Shown: positions 51,139 to 59,548 of the stretch, one piece after another | Layout: each line of letters opens with the position of its first letter | Position numbering within the stretch: position 1 is the first letter of the stretch | From: Bacteroidaceae bacterium | GTDB taxonomy: Bacteria; Bacteroidota; Bacteroidia; Bacteroidales; Bacteroidaceae | Length of the DNA: 64,000 bases | Assembly: GCA_016286165.1 (NCBI GenBank) | Contig: JAEESE010000015.1 | Coordinates: 28,626 to 92,625, forward strand | Reading direction: 5' to 3' | Translations under genes and position numbers: made by a program | Notes under the pieces: generated by a model | Databases searched by the model: none | Told to the model about the DNA's origin: nothing | Seen by the model: the letters and a program-made list of their open reading frames with translations, nothing else

Positions 51139-53031
51139 TTACTCTAAGTAAGTATACCCATACAGCCCTGCTCGGTAGTTACTGATGAACTCCTTGCCTT
51201 CGGCCTCGGTAATCTTTCCGTCCTTGATGGCGCGGCTCACCCATATCTCCAGTCGGCGCACGAGTTTCTTGGGATCGTACTGCACATATTCCAGAACGTC
51301 GGCCACTGTTTCCCCGTCGATGACCTGTTCTATTTCATATCCGTCGCGGTTTACTGTGATGTGCACTGCATTAGTGTCGCCAAACAGATTATGCATATTT
51401 CCCAGAATCTCCTGATAAGCACCCACGAGGAACACACCTATGTAGTAATGCTTATCGGTCTTTACAGAATGAAGGGGAATATAATTAGTCTGGTGACCGC
51501 CATTGACGTAGGTTGTTATCTTACCGTCGGAGTCGCACGTGATGTCCTGCAGGGTGGCACTGCGCGTGGGCTGTTCGTTGAGCCTGGAGATAGGCATGAT
51601 TGGGAAGAGCTGGTCTAGAGCCCAGCTGTCGGGCATAGATTGGAAGAGCGAGAAGTTGCAGAAGTACTTGTCGGCCATCTGCTTGTCCAGGGCGCGCAGC
51701 TCATCGGGTACGTGTTTCTGGTGGTGGGCCAGTTCAGCCACTTCGTGACTGATAGCCCAGTAGATGGATTCAATCTGGGCACGTGTCTTCAGGTCTATGA
51801 TTCCATGGCGGAACAGGTCGAGGGCCTCTTCGCGGATATCCTCAGCGTCGTGCCAGTCCTCAAGGAGTGAGCGGGCCGAGAGCTTGTCCCAGATCTCGGT
51901 GAGGTCGTGTACCAACTTGTGGTCTGTCTCGCCTGGCTGGAAGTCTTCAGGCATCTGAGGAGCGCATACGCTCTCAAGCACGTCCACGATGAGCACACTG
52001 TGGTGTGCGGTGAGCGAGCGCCCGCCCTCGGTGATGATATTGGGATGCGGGATGCCGTTCTTGTTGGCTGCCTCTACGAGGTTGTATACGCAGTCGTTGA
52101 CGTACTCTTGAATACTATAGTTGACCGAGCTCTCGGAGTTGGAGGACCGGGTGCCGTCGTAGTCTACGCCGAGGCCGCCGCCGCAGTCGATGAACTCTAT
52201 GCCAAATCCCATCTGGTGTAGTTGCACATAGAACTGGGCTGCTTCGCGCAGAGCGGTGCTGATGCGGCGTATCTTGGTTATCTGGCTGCCGATATGGAAA
52301 TGGAGAAGCTTGAGGCAATCACGCAGGCCCATCTCATCGAGCAGTTGCAGGGCCATGAGGAGCTCCGAACTGTTGAGGCCGAATTTCGAGGCGTCGCCGC
52401 CGCTTTCAACCCATTTGCCGCTGCCGCCAGCTGCCAGCTTGATGCGAATTCCCAGGTTAGGACGCACGCCAAGGCGCTTGGCTGTGTCTGCTATAATCTT
52501 TAGCTCCGGCAGTTTCTCAATGACGAGGAACACGCGCTTGCCCATCTTCTGTGCCAGCAGGGCCAACTCAATGAAGTTCTGGTCCTTGTGGCCATTACAG
52601 ATGATGAGGCTGTCGCTGTCCATATTAGTGGCCAGCACAGCGTGGAGCTCTGGCTTGGAGCCGGCTTCGAGTCCGAGGTTGTAGCGCTTGCCGTGGCTGA
52701 TAATCTCCTCTACTACGGGGCGCATCTGGTTCACCTTCACGGGGAAGATGATGAAGTGTTCGGCCTGGTAGTCGTACTCCTTCGCTGCCTTACGGAAACA
52801 TTCGTCGGTCTTCTCGATGCGGTTGTCGAGAATGTCGGGGAAGCGTAGCAGCATAGGTGCTGTGACATGACGAGTAGCTAGCTCGTCGACGACTTCCTGT
52901 AAGTCGATTTGCACGCTGTTCTTCTTGGGCGACACGTAGACGTGTCCTTTGTCGTTAATGCCAAAGTAACTGACTCCCCAGCCTTTGATGTTGTAAAGCT
53001 CTTCGGAGTCTTCGATGCGCCATTTCTTCAT
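51139..53031 (-). CDS. speA: Biosynthetic arginine decarboxylase
   Basis: PLP-dependent decarboxylation of arginine to agmatine, first step of the agmatine route to putrescine and spermidine. The 630-residue length and fold type III barrel fit SpeA. FPVKVNQMRPVVEEI holds the Schiff-base Lys; HFHIGSQI and IDCGGGLGVDYDGTRS are the phosphate- and substrate-binding motifs; SVCAPQMP and LFQSMPDSWALDQLFPIMP are in the C-terminal domain. The start MKKWRIEDSEELYNI at 53031 is preferred; the frame extends a few codons further to 53058. Runs with argB and aroK on the reverse strand. Confidence 0.93.
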   Translation of the reverse strand: MKKWRIEDSEELYNIKGWGVSYFGINDKGHVYVSPKKNSVQIDLQEVVDELATRHVTAPMLLRFPDILDNRIEKTDECFRKAAKEYDYQAEHFIIFPVKVNQMRPVVEEIISHGKRYNLGLEAGSKPELHAVLATNMDSDSLIICNGHKDQNFIELALLAQKMGKRVFLVIEKLPELKIIADTAKRLGVRPNLGIRIKLAAGGSGKWVESGGDASKFGLNSSELLMALQLLDEMGLRDCLKLLHFHIGSQITKIRRISTALREAAQFYVQLHQMGFGIEFIDCGGGLGVDYDGTRSSNSESSVNYSIQEYVNDCVYNLVEAANKNGIPHPNIITEGGRSLTAHHSVLIVDVLESVCAPQMPEDFQPGETDHKLVHDLTEIWDKLSARSLLEDWHDAEDIREEALDLFRHGIIDLKTRAQIESIYWAISHEVAELAHHQKHVPDELRALDKQMADKYFCNFSLFQSMPDSWALDQLFPIMPISRLNEQPTRSATLQDITCDSDGKITTYVNGGHQTNYIPLHSVKTDKHYYIGVFLVGAYQEILGNMHNLFGDTNAVHITVNRDGYEIEQVIDGETVADVLEYVQYDPKKLVRRLEIWVSRAIKDGKITEAEGKEFISNYRAGLYGYTYLE

Positions 53032-53161
53032 TGACATAATAGCGGACCCACTTCCCATCCTTCCCTTCTTGAAATGTCAAGCGTCGCAGAGCGCTGAGCG
53101 GTGCGGAGGGGAGTAGATGCCTTTGCTAAAGGTTACTAATTGAATTCATTTGTTGTATAGT

Positions 53162-53190
53162 GACCACTCCCTCCCTAAGGGGAGGGTTAG
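53162..53190. repeat. C-rich/G-rich palindrome between aroK and speA
   Basis: GACCACTCCCTCCCTAAGGG followed by GAGGG. Shares the GACCACTCCCTCCCT block with the copy after frdA (in reverse). Confidence 0.75.
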
Positions 53191-53200
53191 ATGAGTGTCC

Positions 53201-53728
53201 TTATATTTTCAGCATTTCGCGTATTAGTTTCACGCTTTCCTGTATCTTCACCGAGGTGTCGAGCAGTGAAACGTCGAGCGTGTGCTTGGCCTTAGTGTAG
53301 TATGGCTCGCGTTCGACGAGCATCTGACGGATATAATCGTCGAGCTCTTCGGGGGCTTTGCCTTCGAGCAGCGGACGGCGGCCTTTGCCCATACGAAGGT
53401 GCATGCCCAGCACTTCGGGCTCTGCCTTGAGGTAGATTGTTTCGGCGAGCGAGTTCATGTAGTCCATGTTGTCGAAGAAGCAGGGTGTGCCGCCTCCGCA
53501 GCTCACTACCACATTTTCGAACTCAGCCACCTCGTGGAGCATGCGACGCTCAAGGTCGCGGAAGCCTTCCTCGCCACGTTCGGCAAAGATCTCAGGCACG
53601 CTGCGATGGTAGCGCATGGTGATATACCAGTCGAGGTCATAGAACGTCACGCCCAGCTCGGCCGCCAGGGCCTTGCCTACGGTGGTCTTGCCGGCTCCCA
53701 TATATCCTATGAGGATGATACGAATCAT
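53201..53728 (-). CDS. aroK: Shikimate kinase
   Basis: Phosphorylates shikimate at O3 in chorismate synthesis. The 175-residue P-loop kinase has IGYMGAGKTTVGKALAAELG (Walker A), the shikimate-binding FYDLDWYI and RGEEGFRDLERRML, VVSCGGGTPC and the lid GRRPLL. A longer C-terminal helix (SLLDTSVKIQESVKLIREMLKI) is common in this phylum. aroQ, another step of the same pathway, lies at 63307 but is not linked. Confidence 0.94.
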   Translation of the reverse strand: MIRIILIGYMGAGKTTVGKALAAELGVTFYDLDWYITMRYHRSVPEIFAERGEEGFRDLERRMLHEVAEFENVVVSCGGGTPCFFDNMDYMNSLAETIYLKAEPEVLGMHLRMGKGRRPLLEGKAPEELDDYIRQMLVEREPYYTKAKHTLDVSLLDTSVKIQESVKLIREMLKI

Positions 53729-53782
53729 TGTTTTCAGTGTGTCGTTTAACGTTTATCGTATAACGTTGAAAGGCTGCGCGAC

Positions 53783-56149
53783 TTACTTCTTGCGGGTGTA
53801 GCGCCGGTGTGTAGTGCTAGAGCTCTTGGGACGTTCGTCCTGTTCCTTGATGATGTTCATGCACTCCTCCAGGGTGAGCTCTGCAGCGCGTTTCTGCTGG
53901 GGCTTAGACAGGTGGTAGTTGGTGCCTTTGTACACCATATATGGTCCGAACCGACCGTTCACTACTTCGAGCTCCGGTTCTTCGTCGAACGATTTTATGT
54001 GGCGGTCTGTCTCGCTCTGCCTCTTGTTCTCTATGAGGTCTATGGCCTGTTCCAGCGTTAGTGTGTACGGGTCGAGCGTATCTGGGATGCTGATGAATTT
54101 CTTTTGGTTGAGGACGTAGTAGCCGTAGCGGCCTATGCCTACGCTTACCTCATCGCCTTCATACTGCCCGAGAGTGCGCGGCAGGCGGAACAGCTCGAGC
54201 GCTTCGTCGAGGGTGATGGTCTCGATGCTTTGTCCTTTGCGCAGTTGAGCAAAGCGCGGCTTCGACGTCTCGCTGGCCTCTCCAAGTTGAGCCACAGGGC
54301 CGAAGCGACCTATCTTAACGCTCACAGGGAGGCCCGTCTCCGGGTCGTTGCCCAACACTCGCTCGCCGGCACGAAGTTCGTTCTTGCTGTTTATGGTGGT
54401 TTCTACGAGCGGCTCAAGCGTGTCGTAGAAGTTCTGAATCATGCCTTGCCATTCTTCTTTGCCTTCGGCTATGGAGTCAAGTTCCTTTTCTACGTCGGCA
54501 GTGAAGTTGTAGTCCATAATGGCGGGGAAGTACTGCATGAGGAAGTCATTCACCACTATACCCGTATCTGTCGGAACCAGACGGCCGCGCTCGGCACCTA
54601 AGGTGACTTTGTTGGCTGCCTTGGTGATGTTGCCGTCCTTAAGGGTGAGTGTATGCGATATGCGTTCTTCGCCGGGCTTGTCGCTCCTTACCACGTACTC
54701 GCGTTGCTGAATGGTGCTGATGGTTGTAGCATAAGTTGCAGGGCGACCTATGCCCAGCTCTTCCATTTTCTTTACGAGGCTTCCTTCGTTGTAGCGCGGA
54801 GGGCGTTGTGTGAAGCGCTCCGTGGCCAGCACTTCCGTGGCATTGAGCGTCTCGTTCAGGGCGAAGGCGGGCAGGATGGCTGTGTTATTGTCTGCTTCGG
54901 CATTATCGATGGTATCGGTCGATTCGGTGTCGCGGTACACTTTAAAGAAACCGTCGAAGACTACAACCTCACCCGTGGCAATGAATTTCTCGTCGTGACC
55001 TTCGATGCCTATGGTCACCGTGGTCTTCTCCAACTCGGCATCAGCCATCTGGCTGGCTATGGTACGTTTCCAGATTAGCTCGTAGAGGCGGCGCTCCTGC
55101 TGGTTGCGGGCCGACTGTGAACTGGTGATCTCGGTGCGGTCCATATAGGTCGGGCGTATGGCCTCGTGAGCTTCCTGCGCGCCTTTGCTCGAGGTGTGGT
55201 AATGGCGAATCTTCACATACTGCTCGCCCATCTGCTCGGTGATGACCTTGCGGCTTGCTCCGAGAGCCAGGTTCGACAGGTTGAGACTGTCGGTACGCAT
55301 ATATGTGATGAGTCCGCTCTCGTACAGGTGCTGTGCTATGAGCATGGTCTGCGACACGGGCAGACCCAGCTTGTGAGCAGCTTCCTGCTGCAGTGTGCTG
55401 GTGGTGAAAGGCGGTGCCGGCGACCGATGGATTGGGCTTTTTTGCAGGTCTTCCACGATTAAATTGGCATCTTTGATGCTCTCGAGGAAGGCACGTGCTT
55501 CTGCCTCGTTGGGGAAACGGCGGTTCAGCGCAGCTTTGAAGGTGGAGCCGTCGGCCTTTGTCATCAGGGCTGTGACGCGGTAGAAAGCTTCGGGCTCGAA
55601 AGCCTGAACCTCGCGTTCACGCTCCACGATGAGGCGCACGGCAACGCTCTGCACACGACCTGCGCTGAGGTTAGGCTTTACCTTGCGCCACAATACCGGC
55701 GAGAGTTTGAAACCTACTATGCGGTCGAGCACGCGGCGGGCCTGCTGGGCATTGACAAGTGCATGGTCAATCTTGCGGGGGTTCTCTATTGCCGCAAGTA
55801 TGGCAGGCGGGGTGATCTCATGGAATACGATGCGTGTAGTGGCTTCAGGGTCCAGTTTCAGCACTTCCTGCAGGTGCCATGCTATGGCTTCTCCCTCACG
55901 GTCTTCATCGGATGCGAGCCATACGACATCAGCCTTGCGGGCATTGGATTTCAGTTGTGAGACGATATTCTGCTTGTCCGACGGCACCTCATACTGTGGC
56001 ATGAAGGTGTCTGTGTCGACGCTGAAGCTGTGCTTCTTGAGGTCACGGATATGTCCATAGCTGGACATAACCTTGTAATCAGCGCCAAGGATTTTCTCAA
56101 TAGATTTAGCCTTGGCGGGTGACTCTACGATAACGAGATTTGTTGGCAT
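53783..56149 (-). CDS. topA: DNA topoisomerase I
   Basis: Relaxes negative supercoils with a transient Tyr-DNA link. The 788-residue type IA enzyme begins with the TOPRIM domain (NLVIVESPAKAKSIEKILG; WLASDEDREGEAIAWHL), then LSAGRVQSVAVRL and the active-site ESGLITYMRTDSLNLS with the catalytic Tyr. The C-terminus consists of topo C-terminal repeats (SVKIGRFGPVAQLG; VSVGIGRYGYYVLN; VVNGRFGPYMVYKG) without the Cys4 zinc fingers of E. coli TopA, as is usual in Bacteroidota. The tail is basic (RRYTRKK). Preceded by a TAGTTTTG promoter at 56186-56179. Confidence 0.96.
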   Translation of the reverse strand: MPTNLVIVESPAKAKSIEKILGADYKVMSSYGHIRDLKKHSFSVDTDTFMPQYEVPSDKQNIVSQLKSNARKADVVWLASDEDREGEAIAWHLQEVLKLDPEATTRIVFHEITPPAILAAIENPRKIDHALVNAQQARRVLDRIVGFKLSPVLWRKVKPNLSAGRVQSVAVRLIVEREREVQAFEPEAFYRVTALMTKADGSTFKAALNRRFPNEAEARAFLESIKDANLIVEDLQKSPIHRSPAPPFTTSTLQQEAAHKLGLPVSQTMLIAQHLYESGLITYMRTDSLNLSNLALGASRKVITEQMGEQYVKIRHYHTSSKGAQEAHEAIRPTYMDRTEITSSQSARNQQERRLYELIWKRTIASQMADAELEKTTVTIGIEGHDEKFIATGEVVVFDGFFKVYRDTESTDTIDNAEADNNTAILPAFALNETLNATEVLATERFTQRPPRYNEGSLVKKMEELGIGRPATYATTISTIQQREYVVRSDKPGEERISHTLTLKDGNITKAANKVTLGAERGRLVPTDTGIVVNDFLMQYFPAIMDYNFTADVEKELDSIAEGKEEWQGMIQNFYDTLEPLVETTINSKNELRAGERVLGNDPETGLPVSVKIGRFGPVAQLGEASETSKPRFAQLRKGQSIETITLDEALELFRLPRTLGQYEGDEVSVGIGRYGYYVLNQKKFISIPDTLDPYTLTLEQAIDLIENKRQSETDRHIKSFDEEPELEVVNGRFGPYMVYKGTNYHLSKPQQKRAAELTLEECMNIIKEQDERPKSSSTTHRRYTRKK

Positions 56150-56178
56150 ATTTTATGTGTTTTGTCTGAATGTGGGCG

Positions 56179-56186
56179 CAAAACTA
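56179..56186 (-). promoter_or_regulatory. -7 promoter element of topA
   Basis: Reverse-strand TAGTTTTG, 29 bp before the topA ATG. Confidence 0.6.
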
Positions 56187-56253
56187 CATAAAAAAGCCGA
56201 AGTACACATTAATTATATAGAAAAAAAACGTTTTTTAGGCTTTTTATGCCTTT

Positions 56254-57060
56254 TTAATCCGCTTTTCGCGCCTCGCGTCTTATGGCATAGGCCACGGCAA
56301 CGAGCACTAAGAGGCTTGCAGCACACATCAGCACGGCGCCTTCTTTGCCGCCTACAAACTCTACAAACGAGTCTGAGTCGGGACTTATAATGCTCATCAT
56401 GCAGGCGAAGGAGTTGTTGAACACGTGAATCAGCGCAGGAGCTATCAGCGACTTCGTCCACCAATAGGCAGCACCGAGCAGCAGACCCAGAACAAAGGCT
56501 GCCGGCATCTGAGCAGGATTCAAGTGTATTAAGGCGAAGATTACGGCGCTTAAGCCTATAGCCATCTGCGGGCCTTGTTCAGGGAAACTCTTATGCAGAC
56601 AATGTTGCACACCGCCGCGAAAGAGCATCTCTTCGCACACCGGACCTATTGCGGCAATCGTCAACAGCCCAATAGGGTTGTACATAATGGCTTTGAACGT
56701 CTCTTCGCCTACCAAGTCTGGAATCTCGGGGAAGCAGAGCTCTTGCACCAGATTCACAAGCACTATCACCGGCAGGGCCAACAGGAACATCAACTTAGTG
56801 CGTGGACGATTGCGGCCTTGGACGCCCTGGAGCGTCGACTGCCGTGTCACTTCGGCTGGTCGTAGCCTCAAATAAAGGAGGATAGCTAAGGTGTTTGCCA
56901 GGAACAGCGCCAGCGACAGCACCCATTCTGTGGTGATAGCATCGTAGCCTCTTCTGGTCACGCCGCCGCCTATGGCTCCGAGTAAGCCTGCGATAATCTG
57001 GGTTGCAAAGAAAATGAGGATGTAAACCCACCAACGACTTTTATTATTCATAGTTTCCAA
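56254..57060 (-). CDS. CPBP-family intramembrane metalloprotease
   Basis: A 268-residue membrane protein with about eight helices of the CPBP (CAAX prenyl protease/Abi) family. The catalytic motifs are present: IGPVCEEMLFRGGVQHCL (EExxxR) and VIFALIHLNPAQMPAAFVLG (FxxxH then HxxxN/B region), followed by LIAPALIHVFNNSFA. Bacterial members cleave or process membrane proteins or peptides, or confer immunity to bacteriocins; this gene stands between ribF and topA with no toxin gene next to it. The start at 57060 has a near alternative at 57051. Confidence 0.88.
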   Translation of the reverse strand: METMNNKSRWWVYILIFFATQIIAGLLGAIGGGVTRRGYDAITTEWVLSLALFLANTLAILLYLRLRPAEVTRQSTLQGVQGRNRPRTKLMFLLALPVIVLVNLVQELCFPEIPDLVGEETFKAIMYNPIGLLTIAAIGPVCEEMLFRGGVQHCLHKSFPEQGPQMAIGLSAVIFALIHLNPAQMPAAFVLGLLLGAAYWWTKSLIAPALIHVFNNSFACMMSIISPDSDSFVEFVGGKEGAVLMCAASLLVLVAVAYAIRREARKAD

Positions 57061-57107
57061 TGTTTAATCTATCCTTAATGCCAAAGCCAGCACAAAGTAA
57101 CCTCTTG

Positions 57108-58076
57108 TCAACGGCTTTTATTATCCAGGCACTGGCGTGCTGCCTGCTCATCGCGACGGAGTTGTTCGGCGAGGGCTGCTTCGCTGTCGAACCGTTGCTC
57201 GGGGCGCAGACGTTCCACGAAAGCTAATGTCAATGTCTCACCATAGAGGTCGTGGTCGATGTCAAACAAATGAGCTTCAACGGACAGGTTATTGCCGTTG
57301 TCGAGCGTGGGGCGCTGGCCTATATTGACCATTCCTTTGAGAACCGACGAATGATGACTGATGCTGACGGCATAAGCGCCCTTGGCCGGTAGCAACTTCT
57401 CGGGCTCCACGGCCTCGAGGTTGGCAGTGGGAAAACCCAGCCTACGACCTATGGCATGACCGTGCACCACGCGCCCCGTCCACGTGTAAGGGCGCCCCAA
57501 CAACCGTGCGGCAGTGGCTACGTCGCCAGCCTCCAAGGCACGGCGTATGGCAGAACTGCTCACGTGTTCGTCGGCAAGCTCGTGCGCCAGCACAACGTCA
57601 ATGCCCAATTCGCGCCCATAGGCGGCGTAGTCCTCGAAGCCTTCGCCCTGTGGCCGGCCGAAATGATGGTCGTAGCCGATGACCAAGGCCGTAACGCCCA
57701 ACCGCTCGCTCAACATCTGTTGCATGAACTCCTTAGCCGTGAGGGCGGCCATGGCGCGGTCGAAAGGCAGAACGAAGATGTCGTCGACACCGGTAGCACG
57801 CAGCAGCGTCGCCTTCTCCTCGGCAGAGGTCAGCAGGGCAGGAGCGCTGGCGGGGTCGAACACCGAGCGCGGATGGCGGTCGAAAGTGACCAAAAGAGAG
57901 CGTGCACCGCGCCTCTCTGCCTCTTCCTTCACTTGTTGGATGAGGCATTCGTGGCCGCGGTGCACGCCGTCAAAGAAGCCAATGGTACAGACAATAGACC
58001 CAACGGACTCTCCCCCCGCCCTCCCTGCTAGGGAGGGAGCAGTTACTTTTGGCGGGATGGTTTCTTTATTCATCAT
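57108..58076 (-). CDS. ribF: Bifunctional riboflavin kinase/FAD synthetase with repeat-derived N-terminus
   Basis: Makes FMN from riboflavin and then FAD. The N-terminal adenylyltransferase domain shows GFFDGVHRGHECLIQQ and VIGYDHHFGRPQGEGF; the C-terminal kinase has GRRLGFPTANLEA and GMVNIGQRPT. Length 322 is normal overall. The first 25 residues (MMNKETIPPKVTAPSLAGRA and on to GGESVGS) are encoded by a palindromic repeat element; no ATG, GTG or TTG codon is available in frame between it and VCTIGFFDG, so the start must lie in or before the repeat. Start codons at 58076 and 58073 are adjacent; one further upstream is at 58118. Confidence 0.92.
   Translation of the reverse strand: MMNKETIPPKVTAPSLAGRAGGESVGSIVCTIGFFDGVHRGHECLIQQVKEEAERRGARSLLVTFDRHPRSVFDPASAPALLTSAEEKATLLRATGVDDIFVLPFDRAMAALTAKEFMQQMLSERLGVTALVIGYDHHFGRPQGEGFEDYAAYGRELGIDVVLAHELADEHVSSSAIRRALEAGDVATAARLLGRPYTWTGRVVHGHAIGRRLGFPTANLEAVEPEKLLPAKGAYAVSISHHSSVLKGMVNIGQRPTLDNGNNLSVEAHLFDIDHDLYGETLTLAFVERLRPEQRFDSEAALAEQLRRDEQAARQCLDNKSR
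58006..58046 (-). repeat. 41-bp inverted repeat, left copy, within ribF
   Basis: Reverse complement of 58342-58382 with no mismatch over 41 bp. The core is CTCCCTCCCTAGCAGGGAGG. In ribF it encodes VTAPSLAGRAGGES. Confidence 0.95.
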
Positions 58077-58323
58077 TCTTCGTACTTGAAGGGCCAAACG
58101 AGTATGTCTCGAGCGCACTAAGTCTAGAGCGTATTATCGGGCCGAGCGGGGGAGCAGTTACTTTTGACTGGATGTTCCCTTTTTTATTCATTCGAGTCCC
58201 AACACATAACGTGCGCAAATGCTCCCACAGGACAGACTCTGCAGCTGTTGGATTTCGCCTATTCTCTCTTGCAAACTCTTTCAGAAGAGGATACCTATCG
58301 GGAGAAGCTTTACGATAATCCAT
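58066..58323 (-). pseudogene. DUF559 endonuclease-fold gene fragment
   Basis: An 85-codon frame starting MDYRKASPDRYPLLKEFARE followed by NRRNPTAAESVLWEHLR, which matches the first 35-40 residues of DUF559 (Vsr/PD-(D/E)XK-type) proteins common in Bacteroidota. The remainder, which should carry the catalytic strands, is missing; after about residue 45 the frame runs through a copy of the palindromic repeat (MNKKGNIQSKVTAPPLG, compare ribF MNKETIPPKVTAPSLAG) and stops. It is therefore a truncated remnant lying between the two 41-bp inverted repeats. Confidence 0.7.
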
Positions 58324-58341
58324 ATTTACAATTCTTGTATG

Positions 58342-58382
58342 GTAACTGCTCCCTCCCTAGCAGGGAGGGCGGGGGGAGAGTC
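58342..58382 (+). repeat. 41-bp inverted repeat, right copy
   Basis: Identical in reverse to 58006-58046. It ends 1 bp from the stop codon of ddh (58384-58386). Confidence 0.95.
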
Positions 58383-58383
58383 T

Positions 58384-59283
58384 CTACACCAGATGTCCCA
58401 CAATCTCCTCCCTGTCGCCGGGCAGCAGGTCGATGACAGGAATCTCAATCATCGTGTAGCAGCCGGGCTGCTGGCGCATAGAGGCACGGGCAACGTTCAC
58501 CAGCACCTGTGCCGTGAGGGCGGGATTGTTAATCTTCATATTGAACTCAAAGAGTTGGTTGTGCGTCTGACCTGAAACGCCTTTGCGCACGAGGTTCACG
58601 CCGTGGCCTACGTCGTTCAGCGCGTCCACGCTCTCTACCTGAGTGACGTGAGTCTCATCGTGCACGAAATACGGGTCTTTGAGTATAGCCTGCTTCACCT
58701 GACCGAAGTCGGCATCGCCCTCAAGCTCTACGTAAACCATGCGACGGTGTATGCCAGTGCCAAGAGGAATCGTTACGCTCAGGGCATCACGAACGCCATG
58801 AATGGCACGCACGGCTACACTATGACCCATCGAGCGACCGGGGCCGAAGTTGGTATAGGTGAGGCCTTTGGGTGCAAGGCTCTCCATGAGGGTTCTTACT
58901 ATGCTGTCCGAACCTGGATCCCAGCCTGCGCTGATGATGCTTACGGCACCGCCGGCCTTGGCTGCAGCATCGAGCGTGCGGCGCAGCTCAACGATTTGTG
59001 TATGGATATCGAACGAGTCCACGGTGTTGATGCCCAATGCCAGGATGTCCTTGGCATACTCTTCCACGCTACGTGTTGGCGTGGCGAGGATGGCAACATC
59101 TACGGCTTCCAGCTCGCGTATGTCCTTCACTACCTTGTAGCCTTCCAGTTCCTTGGGCAGATCCTCGGCGCCGCGACGGCGTACTATGCCTGCTACTTCC
59201 ATATCAGGAGCCTCGATGAGAGCCTCCAACGTGTACTTTCCAATGTTGCCGTAGCCTACTACGGCTGCACGAATCTTCTTCAT
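58384..59283 (-). CDS. ddh: meso-Diaminopimelate D-dehydrogenase
   Basis: Reductive amination of tetrahydrodipicolinate to meso-diaminopimelate in one step with NADPH, giving the lysine and peptidoglycan precursor. The 299-residue protein opens with KKIRAAVVGYGNIGKYTLEAL (Rossmann), followed by VAGIVRRRGAEDLP, LATPTRSVEEYAKDIL and VSIISAGWDPGSDSIVR, all matching the Corynebacterium-type DapDH. The substrate-binding FGPGRSMGHSVAVRAI and GIHRRMVYVELEGDADF regions are present. Transcribed from a TACCTTTG promoter 63 bp upstream and ending directly at the inverted-repeat cassette. Confidence 0.93.
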   Translation of the reverse strand: MKKIRAAVVGYGNIGKYTLEALIEAPDMEVAGIVRRRGAEDLPKELEGYKVVKDIRELEAVDVAILATPTRSVEEYAKDILALGINTVDSFDIHTQIVELRRTLDAAAKAGGAVSIISAGWDPGSDSIVRTLMESLAPKGLTYTNFGPGRSMGHSVAVRAIHGVRDALSVTIPLGTGIHRRMVYVELEGDADFGQVKQAILKDPYFVHDETHVTQVESVDALNDVGHGVNLVRKGVSGQTHNQLFEFNMKINNPALTAQVLVNVARASMRQQPGCYTMIEIPVIDLLPGDREEIVGHLV

Positions 59284-59345
59284 ATGTGTTTGTGGATTAA
59301 TGAGTTTATGAGTCCTAAGTTTATGCGTTTTTTAATTTCCGACTG

Positions 59346-59353
59346 CAAAGGTA
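59346..59353 (-). promoter_or_regulatory. -7 promoter element of ddh
   Basis: Reverse-strand TACCTTTG, 63 bp before the ddh ATG. Confidence 0.6.
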
Positions 59354-59489
59354 AGTAAAGACGCGCGCCTAGCCAAACAAACTAAAAAAATAATTATGAA
59401 AAAGCTTACAAAACCAATGAAAATACCTAAAAGCAAGGACACACTGGTGGAATTGGACATGAGCTCATCATTACGGTTCGTACATTAAA

Positions 59490-59529
59490 AACACGACCAG
59501 CCGTATTTTCCTTTACGACTAGTCGTGTT
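59490..59529 (-). terminator. Terminator after polA
   Basis: A 16-bp stem (59490-59505 with 59514-59529), 14 of 16 paired, and an 8-nt loop, 20 bp past the polA stop. Confidence 0.75.
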
Positions 59530-59548
59530 ATCTTATATGACCTGATAA

